A stretch of 64,000 nucleotides of DNA from Diphasiastrum complanatum (taxonomy: Eukaryota; Streptophyta; Lycopodiopsida; Lycopodiales; Lycopodiaceae). Location: contig CM055103.1 of NCBI GenBank assembly GCA_029204225.1, forward strand, positions 42,976,604-43,040,603. Direction: 5' to 3'. The translations under genes and the position numbers were made by a program. Shown one piece after another: positions 56,796-64,000 of the stretch (within the stretch, counting starts at the first letter, position 1; each line of letters begins with the position of its first letter). The notes under the pieces are model-generated. The model worked only from the letters and a program-made list of their open reading frames with translations, searched no databases and was not told the origin of the DNA.

Positions 56796-57074
56796 ATGCT
56801 GTCACCAAATAACACCATGGCCGCATCTCGACAAGAAGCCAAGAAAATTATGTTGGCAGTGAATATGGATCACAAAAGTATTCATGCATGTTCCAATGAT
56901 TGCATTATATATCAAGACGATTTTGAGGAGGCAATCATGTGTCCACGTTGTGGGATACTCACTACAAACAAGAGAGACACCATACATGCCAAAGTGGTGA
57001 GACATTTTTCCATCATATCCAAGATACGTCATATGTTCAACTGCAAGTCCATAGCAGAGCACGTGGCATTTTAG
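56796..57074 (+). pseudogene. CACTA TNP2-type transposase fragment
   Basis: 92 codons: SRQEAKKIMLAVNMDHKSIH, then HACSNDCIIYQDDFEEAIMC and CPRCG, and VVRHFSIISKIRHMF. The CX3C...CPXCG zinc-like block and the following (L/V)RHFPIIP.I..MF pattern are standard for the N-terminal part of TNP2 transposases of plant CACTA elements. It ends at a TAG and runs straight into a copia relic, so the gene was cut by later insertion or deletion. Confidence 0.75.
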
Positions 57075-57124
57075 TGTCTAGAAGGAATGGCTGGTACTAT
57101 ATAAAGAGGCAACTTGATTGAATG

Positions 57125-57442
57125 GGGAAGTGGAATCAAAATTCCAATACTCTCCCTTAATTCAACTTCGAACACTTAAAAAATCTTTAGATTTAACATT
57201 TTGATAAATAGAATATGCTTGTCCTTAGGCAAAGCCTTAGTGAATATATCCGCTACCATACTATTTGGCGAACAATTAGTCAGCTCTACATGTTTAAAAT
57301 GTACTTTCTCTCAAACAAAATAAAATTTAATTTCAATATGTTTAGTCCTAGAATGAAATCTAGGATTGAGAGTAAGTTGAATGCAACTGATATTGTCGCA
57401 ATAGATGGGAGGTTTGTTATGTTTGAATTTCCTTCTTTACAA
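57125..57442 (-). pseudogene. Element I: copia RNase H tail
   Basis: The minus strand reads VHFKHVELTNCSPNSMVADI and FTKALPKDKH, the end of copia pol. The complement at about 57149-57157 gives a GGGAGAG polypurine tract next to what should be the 3' LTR start (TATTGGAATTTTGATTCC in the complement). The rest of the element is missing. Confidence 0.7.
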
Positions 57443-58050
57443 TGGTTTCTTCCCTTCTAGAGAACATCCATGAAGCCTTTGGGAGGACAATTCTATTTCC
57501 AATCATTTGTGGCCATAAATCGACCATCTTTTTCATTTCCTTCAAGTCGTACGACTCTTGTGGATCTTTTATTTTTGGCACCAATCAAGTGCTCCCAAAT
57601 TATGCTCCCTACATTCTTGAATATGTACATTGGATTCAATAGGTGGTTTATCAACAATTCTCTCGAATACAGAAGCTCATGGAATATTGATAACCTCTTC
57701 ATACCAGGAGGCCGAAGGTGCTTTGGATCTTGATTGGATCTCCAAATTTGTAGCCAATCACTTGCTATGTAAAAAAATGACAGTCGGTCCAAAATTTATG
57801 ATATACCTTCATAGTGTGGGGACATTGATCAATGAATCCATCATGCAAAGAATGATCAGGTGAAAGGTATCGAGTGTGGCTCTCATAAACCATCTTTCAT
57901 AGATGTTGTGAGTGACGTGCTTGCAGATACTTGTCATAGATGGAACCTGCATTGTAGCCACTAGTTTGGAGCCTTGCATTGAAACAAAACAAAAGACTTA
58001 ATTGTGAGCGTAATGTTCAAATCAAAGAAAAATTTGTGCATACACACAAG
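57443..58050. other. Unrecognised ORFs
   Basis: Overlapping frames on both strands (57470-57733 plus, 57493-57792 minus) with no recognised domain. Confidence 0.35.
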
Positions 58051-58052
58051 GT

Positions 58053-58241
58053 TTAATGCAAAAAAACTAATAAAAACAACATCTTACTAGAGCACTCTCC
58101 ATACTTGGGAAAGTCATCCACATCAGAAATCCCCTTCATCGAGCCACAAAATCTCTTGGGCAAGTGTCGAGGCTCATCCCTAAACTCATGATAGGTTGCA
58201 TCCACATGCTTCCATGCTGGCCAATCAATAGGGATCATCAT
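58053..58241 (-). pseudogene. Possible CACTA transposase fragment
   Basis: The frame has DWPAWKHVDATYHEFRDEPRHL. This resembles the (S/W)xAWKxFDxxYPxFAxDPRN(V/L) block in the middle of TNP2 transposases. It is on the strand opposite to the TNP2 piece at 56.8 kb, so the two are probably from different copies or were inverted. Confidence 0.45.
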
Positions 58242-59799
58242 GGTATCATTGGAGGAATGATTGTGATAGAGTCCCAGACCTGGTTATCTACTTGGGAACT
58301 TGTTGTAGATGAAAAACATACAAAAATACATACAAGATTGAGACAGGTTTGTGCAACTACACAAACTCAACCAAATAAGACAAAAGAATCCCAATGAGTC
58401 ATCTCTCATGAGAGTCGAATCCATTCAATAGTCAACAATTCTTTGACAATCCTTTGATAGTCAACTATCCCTTGACTCAACAATAGTCAACACATCGACT
58501 CGACAAATCTTTGGAAGATATCCAAACCCGATGATTACAAGTCACATCTCAAGACTATTTCAACACAATCAAAGCTTACTCTTCTAAGAGTAATGACAAT
58601 GCTACTCAAAAAAAAAATCAAGAAAATAGGCTCTTCATCAAATTCAACCATGAATTTTTAAGAATTGTACTCCAAGAAAGCATCAAAAAGTTGGTGTATG
58701 ATGGTGGTCTGCTTGGTCTATGATTGATTGCGAATGCAGCAGAGCCGTGATGGAAGCAGAACATGAGAGGCGATTACGATATAAATGATGTCTCTACCAA
58801 CAATAAGAAAAACAATGAAGACTATGAACACAGTAATAACTGCGATTTCAAGAACGTGGATTGCTTGGAGAACGGAGTTAAGAGCTTGTTCTTTTAGGTT
58901 ATCAGAAAGAGTTTAACAGAAGGATTGCGAAACATTAGGCGTCTTGGACTTCCATGCAATCCTTTGCTTCTAATAACCATATTTGTGTGTAAGAGAGTGA
59001 GAGACAAATGAATTCAACAAGAATATAAAGATGGAACAGTAGTGAATCTATATATATAAAAGAAATCGGAACACAATACAATAGCGCTGATAAGCACATC
59101 CTCCTAATTACAGATTCAAAACAATAGCTACAGTTCTAGATCTCTCTCTCTCTCTCTTTGTATAAATCAGTAGCTCTAAGGAGCTAGCTACTTAAGACTT
59201 TTGGAAATTGATCGCTCACCTATCACCCCTTCTCTTCGCTCACATACATATATATAGTTGTCAGAGTCTTTTGATTTATTGTAATTACACTTTACAAGAT
59301 GATTTAATAGCTATTTAAACAAGATCCGTAGATCCATTATTGGAGCGTTGTGAAGGAGGAGAAGTACAGAGTAACATATCCTTCGTATGCGTCGTAGTGG
59401 AAGGATTTAGGCCGCGATGTCCATAGTCTGTGCACAGTCATTTGAACAACCGCCGGTCGTTCGTTCATCAAGTGATCATTTGCTTCCTTCGTTGGTAACC
59501 GTAAGTGATAACTTACGGAGCTAAACGATGAGATGGGTCAACTTCGTTGGGCTGATATCGCAGGAACTCGCAAATTGTTGTCGCTAGTTGACTTCGTTGA
59601 TAATCTAAGTGGGTTGCTTACATTTTTCAGACGGTTGAGGAGAGTTGACTCTGGTCATGGCTTCCATCGTGGGAGATCGTAAGAAGGTCACTTGTGGTAG
59701 TCGACGGGATTTTACATTTCATTGCCATTGAAGATTCCGCAAGTGCTCGTAAATAGTAACCTACGGATTTTAACGACTCCCTATGGTTTGCGGTTTCTT
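58242..59799. other. No gene; probably includes the 3' LTR of element J
   Basis: Stop-rich. AGTCAAC/GTTGACT motifs recur at 58420-58500. A short TC run lies at 59141-59158 and a TATATATA-like stretch near 59250. The right part (from about 59800) is an LTR of element J; its left border was not found. Confidence 0.4.
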
Positions 59800-60726
59800 G
59801 CGGTTTGTCGTTTGAGTCATGTGTCTCCGTAAACGTTGATTTAACGGTGCCCTTTGGTCAGACCGTAATCTGGCGATGGCTTTGCGGTTCTGCTTGATTC
59901 GACTTTGCGTGTATTTTTTTTGCAAACTGATTCAGAGAGAGGGAATTCTTGAGAGTAGAAGGAGGGCGAAGGGATGAGTAGGAGAAGATTAAACTCCACC
60001 ACTCCCCCTTAAGCTTACTGCTAAGAATCTGGACTCAAATTGAGATTTAACAATTCTACTAGAGTAGAATGTTTGTCCCTTGACAATGGTTTTGTCAGAA
60101 TGTCAGCCAACATATTGTCTGTGTGATAGTAACTTAGTGAAACATCTTCGTTTTGAATCTTCTCTCTGAGAAAATGAAGTTGAACCTCTATATGTTTGGT
60201 CCTTGTGTGAGTTCGTCGGTTCCACGACAGAGCTATACAATCTGATTGTCACTCTGGAGTATAGTTGGACCAAATTGTGGGAATCTCAAATCTTGTAGTA
60301 GTCTTCTAAGCCATAAAATCTCCTTCACTACTGATGTAGCTGTGACAGATTCTGATTCCGTAGAGGATAATAAAATGCATTTATGCTTCCTGTCATTCCA
60401 TGAAATGGGTCCTCTTGCAAGAAAGCAAATATAGCTAGAGGTGGATTTTCTGGTATCTACGTCTCCTGCCCAGTCTGAATCATAATAGGTAATCAAAGAG
60501 AGTGCAGCTTTTGTATTTCCGTTGTAAGTTGCGGTTTGAGTCGTGTTTCTCCGTAAATGTTGATTAAACAGTGCCCTTCGATCAGACCGTAATATGGTGA
60601 TGGCTTTGTGGTTCTGCCTGATTCGACTTTGCGAGTATGTTTTTTTTTTGCAGACTGATTGAGAGAGAGGGAATTGAGAGTAGGAGGAGGGTGAAGGGAT
60701 GAGTAGGAGAAGATTAAACTTCAACA
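59800..60726 (-). mobile_element. Element J: copia remnant, LTR-RNase H-partial LTR
   Basis: The segment 59800-60001 recurs at about 60529-60726 with mismatches (CTCCGTAAA.GTTGATT; GATGAGTAGGAGAAGATTAA). Between them only polypurine tract (complement CTTAAGGGGGAGT, about 60002-60014) and RNase H coding remain. The second LTR is cut at its left side and fused to RNase H, so a large internal deletion removed gag to RT. Confidence 0.7.
60015..60500 (-). pseudogene. RNase H of element J
   Basis: The minus strand reads YYDSDWAGDVDTRKSTSSY, LLSSTESESVTATSVVKEI and, with one frame change near 60240, a (D)NMLADILTKPLS-type tail. These are the RNase H and C-terminal motifs of copia pol. Confidence 0.8.
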
Positions 60727-60778
60727 CAAAAGGTGAGTGAGAAAAGAGGGCAAACAAGCAAGATAATAAAACAAAAAT

Positions 60779-62923
60779 TTGAATCAAAGTCATTCATCCC
60801 CTTCTCAATCCAAAGATAAAAATTTCTACAAGTATTGTAAGAGGACAAATCGTAAAATTCAACATTATAGTATCTTGAAATACAATAGCAAACAAAAGAA
60901 GCAGTCTGAGCAACAACAAGCCAATGTTGCAGAAGCTTCTCAAACTCTAGTACAAGAAGAAGAACAAGATGCATTTGCGGTAAGACATGAAGATACTCAA
61001 GATGATGATTTTTTATTTCTTGAATCTAGAGCAACTCAATATATGACTAATCATAAAGATTGGTTTTAGTATTATAAGCCCTATTGCATTAAGAAATTTG
61101 TGCCTTTGGTGATAACACCACTCATCATCAGTGATGGTGAAAGTATTCTAAAATTATACATCAAAAATGGTGAAATTACTAAATGCACTTCATGTTTCTA
61201 ATCTATCCAGGAATTTATTGTCCATAAGTAGGATTACATATTCAAGACACGGGGCTGAAAGAACTTGTTGCACCATTTTTGACAAAAAAAAAAAACTAGG
61301 AAGTTTCTTGCACTTGGCAAAAAGCAAGGATAGATTTATAAGCTTAATCATCATCACTTTGATACTTCACAAGATTTACATCCATCAATGTCTATCAACA
61401 AATATTTGCTTTGGCATGCCAAGCTTGGCCATTGAAATCACAAGGCTATTATGAATATGTCTAGGCTAAATATAGTACATGCAGTTGAGTACTCTAGTAA
61501 GGTTGAAAATATCATGTGTGAAAGTTGCGTAATAGGCAAGCAAGCTACAACACCTTTTAAATTAAATCATGTCCATACTTCTAAAGAAATCCTAAAAATA
61601 GCTCATCTTAGTTTCTATGAACCAATGAAAAGTTCTTCGTTAAGTGGAAAAGATAGTTTATAACCTTTATTGATGCTATAGAAAGAAGCAATGGATAGAG
61701 GGTATCAATCTTTCTTGCCAAACATAATTCAGACTATCATGGAGCTGCTAATTGATAGGAATGTAATTGATTGTAAATGGGATTTTCACAACTAAATATA
61801 AATTTGATGGTAGTATCGATACAAGAAAGGTAAGACTAGTGGCTCCAAAATTTTCACAAATTTCCAATCTTGATTATTCTAAGACATTCAGCCCTATTGT
61901 CAGGCACTCTTCAATCAAACTACTATTATCCTCTACAATTGTAGAAATCTTGAAATTCACCAACTAGATGTTCAAACAACATTCTTGAATGGAGTCATTG
62001 AGGAGGACATATACATGTCTCAACCTAAGAGTTATGAACTCAAAGGTAATGAGAAAATGTTTTGAAAACTCCATAAAGCAATGTATTGACTCAAACAATC
62101 ACCTAAAGCTTGGATTAAATAATTAATCTATTATTGACCCAACATAATATTGTTCCAAGCAAAGCTAATTTTAATGTCTATAGCAAAGCATGTTGATACA
62201 TTAGTAATAAATTCAACATGGCATATTTGGATGAGGCACAATATTCGTAGGGACATAAACAAGAAGCCAATCTATATCAATTAGCAGAAATATATGAGAA
62301 ACTTACTATTAAATTTAATTTCTTGAATTGCAAGCTTCTCAACCCTTCCATGGATCTAGGATTGAAGCTATCAAATGAACATTGTCCTCAACCCAAAGAG
62401 GAAAAAGAGCAAATGAAAGAGTACCCATATTATTCTATAATTGGGTCTCTTATGTATGCAATAATCTCCACCAGACCTGACATTACATTTATTGTCAATA
62501 CTTTGAGTCAGTTCATGTCTAATTTTGGGATTATTCATTGGAAAGCCTTATTAATGGTTATGAGGTATCTACAAGCTACCAAGGACCAATGCATCTACTG
62601 TGGAGAAGCAAATTTGGAGAATAACCCTTTTTTGTAGGATTATAAAAGTGTTGAATCTTGATTCAGGTGATGTGGACACAAGAAGGTCTACTTCAAGGTT
62701 TGTATTCTTGCTCAATCATGGTCCTATCTCATGGAATAGTCAAAAGACTTCTATTGCATTGTCTTTCACTAAATCAAAAGATATAGTCACTACCCACATA
62801 ACTAAAGAAGAAATTTGGTTAAGAAACTTGTCAGATTATATTCCACCTGAACTTCAAAACTTCATTACATGGAATGGTTGTTTACAAAAACTCTATGAAA
62901 TCTCAGATTTACACTATCACTAA
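60779..62923 (+). pseudogene. Element K: plus-strand copia pol relic
   Basis: Pieces in copia order: a worn zinc knuckle (KYCKRTNRKIQHY), protease (LESRATQYMTNHKDWF, catalytic Asp and Gly lost), LHVSNLSRNLLSISRI, preintegrase (MCESCVIGKQATTPFK), RT start (FDGSIDTRKVRLVAPKFSQI), post-RT (SIIGSLMYAIISTRPDITF) and RNase H (GDVDTRRSTSRF). Most of integrase and the YVDD box are missing. No LTR identified. Confidence 0.8.
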
Positions 62924-63585
62924 ACATGTACAGAGCATGATTATTATCCATAGGCGTGTACAAAGCGTGAGTTCATCCAAACATAGGAGCTGGATGCTCA
63001 GTCTCCTCCCAACCATAGCTAAATATATAGAAAGTGGTAGGAGTGCCTGACCCTAGGCTCATAACCACTCTCCTCAAGCACCCGTAAACCTTGACCCTTC
63101 CTCACATAGACACATGACAAACCATGAAGAGCCGACCCTTGCCACCCTATCTCAAGGCAAGTCAGATAGGAGGACCATCACCACACATGTCACTCATCAA
63201 CTAGACAAAATGTCCCAGTGAGAATATGACTTGTGTTCGGTTGACCAGTCAACTCTCTCCTATTGAGGAGGTGAGTCCAGCCAGTCCCTTCTCAAGGTCC
63301 CAGGACCCATGTCCCATCACATTTGTGTCTCAACATCAGCATTAAACTAAGTATTGTACTTTGGTCACCACAGGCCGGTGCCTTAGCCATTTATTACTCA
63401 CAAATTTATAGTTACTCTAACTATCATAGTTATAACAAACAGGACCCGGGGTAAAATACATAGCAAAACTTATTATTTGGCATTTTACTTACTTAAAATA
63501 ATCAAACTGCTCAATTTTGTGACATAAATTGGCCGATGAGCACACCGATATGTCATTTTATACTTACTTAGTTATAGCTAATAAA
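62924..63585. other. No gene recognised
   Basis: C-rich plus-strand segment at 63040-63320 with no ORF. AGGACCCGGGGTAAAAT at about 63442 resembles sequences inside gypsy-type LTRs, but no partner was found. Confidence 0.35.
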
Positions 63586-63970
63586 CGGGATTGGCTGAGT
63601 TGGTTAGCTTGACATCCAAAGTTTTTTTGGTCTCATGTTCGAGCCTCCCATTGGAAACCAAGAAGCATTGCGGAACTAAATCAATTGCTCTGGAGGGATC
63701 TACGGGTGGAGATGAAGTCTATCAGGTAGTTTATTGTTAAGCCCTTGTGATTTGTGGCCTTCTAGACTAGTTTCTTGTTAAGCCCTTGTGACTTGTGGCC
63801 TTCTAGACATTGTGAATACTTTAAGTTGACATTGTGCCACTTACCAACATACAAGAGAGAAGACAAGAAGTATTATAATGTGTGAGCATTATGAATACTT
63901 GTAGTTGACCTTTTGCCATACAAGAGGAGCTAAAAAAGCATTGTGATATATTGTATTGTATTGTATGTTA
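63586..63970 (+). mobile_element. tRNA-derived SINE-like element
   Basis: An RNA polymerase III type A box (TGGCTGAGTTGG, 63592-63603) and B box (GTTCGAGCCTC, 63637-63647) are spaced as in tRNA-derived SINEs. The intervening arm sequence would not fold into a good tRNA. The body holds two internal duplications (GTTAAGCCCTTGTGA.TTGTGG at about 63738 and 63780; CATT.TGAATACTT at about 63808 and 63888). It ends in a (TTGTA)n tail near 63950-63968. Ends are approximate and no target duplication was fixed. Confidence 0.55.
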
Positions 63971-64000
63971 TGTAATATCTACTCGCTCAAGGACTCGAAA

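Noticed and set aside
63586-63660. Functional tRNA gene
   Set aside because: A and B boxes are present but the arms do not pair as a tRNA; SINE origin fits better.

Overview
The window is land-plant nuclear DNA from a repeat-rich genome. It is AT-rich and full of Ty1/copia LTR retrotransposons primed by initiator-methionine tRNA (TGGTATCAGAGC-type PBS). It also holds CACTA transposon pieces, a Ty3/gypsy integrase scrap, a tRNA-type SINE and long (TC), (AT), (GT) and (GA) microsatellites. The clade below land plants cannot be fixed from this sequence, and no intact ordinary host gene was recognised.

Layout. 1-1048: 3' end of a CACTA element (degenerate transposase tail plus terminal repeat). 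1.05-6.2 kb: no recognised gene, but a possible LTR and a 120-nt imperfect hairpin. 6.2-8.6 kb: small LTR-bounded non-autonomous element (G). 10.4-11.1 kb: cluster of hairpin repeats. 11.7-13.35 kb: copia pol relic (H). 13.42-24.42 kb: element A, a copia element reduced to a Gag-protease ORF plus decayed pol scraps, with TSD ACATG. Inside A, antisense, sits complete element B (16.23-22.65 kb, 1317-codon gag-pol, TSD GAGAT). 24.4-37.2 kb: two decayed copies of an unrecognised gene family (24.4-26.6 and 34.0-35.8 kb), a gypsy integrase scrap, an intron-containing Ulp1/C48-like protease relic, a copia fragment (F) and unknown ORFs. 37.30-49.29 kb: element D, a decayed copia, with complete element C (38.57-44.41 kb, 1311-codon gag-pol, TSD CTTCA) nested antisense in its leader. 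49.29-52.77 kb: truncated copia E. 52.8-64 kb: ORF-poor DNA, CACTA TNP2 pieces, three further copia relics (I, J, K) and a SINE near 63.6 kb.

Relative ages follow from LTR pairs compared by eye. C has no difference seen over 653 bp. B has about five substitutions and one 7-bp indel. A has about eight mismatches over 701 bp. D is clearly more divergent (more than 20 differences over about 660 bp). This order agrees with the nesting (B in A, C in D). B and C look coding-competent and could supply proteins in trans to the A-type element.

Items most worth a second look: the Gag-protease-only element A; a recurring family of short hairpins (GATATCG...GCG arms) at three distant loci; the palindrome CACACGTGTG present in the LTRs of all four A-D elements and in a tandem repeat at 28.2 kb; and the duplicated unrecognised gene family at 24.4-26.6 and 34.0-35.8 kb.
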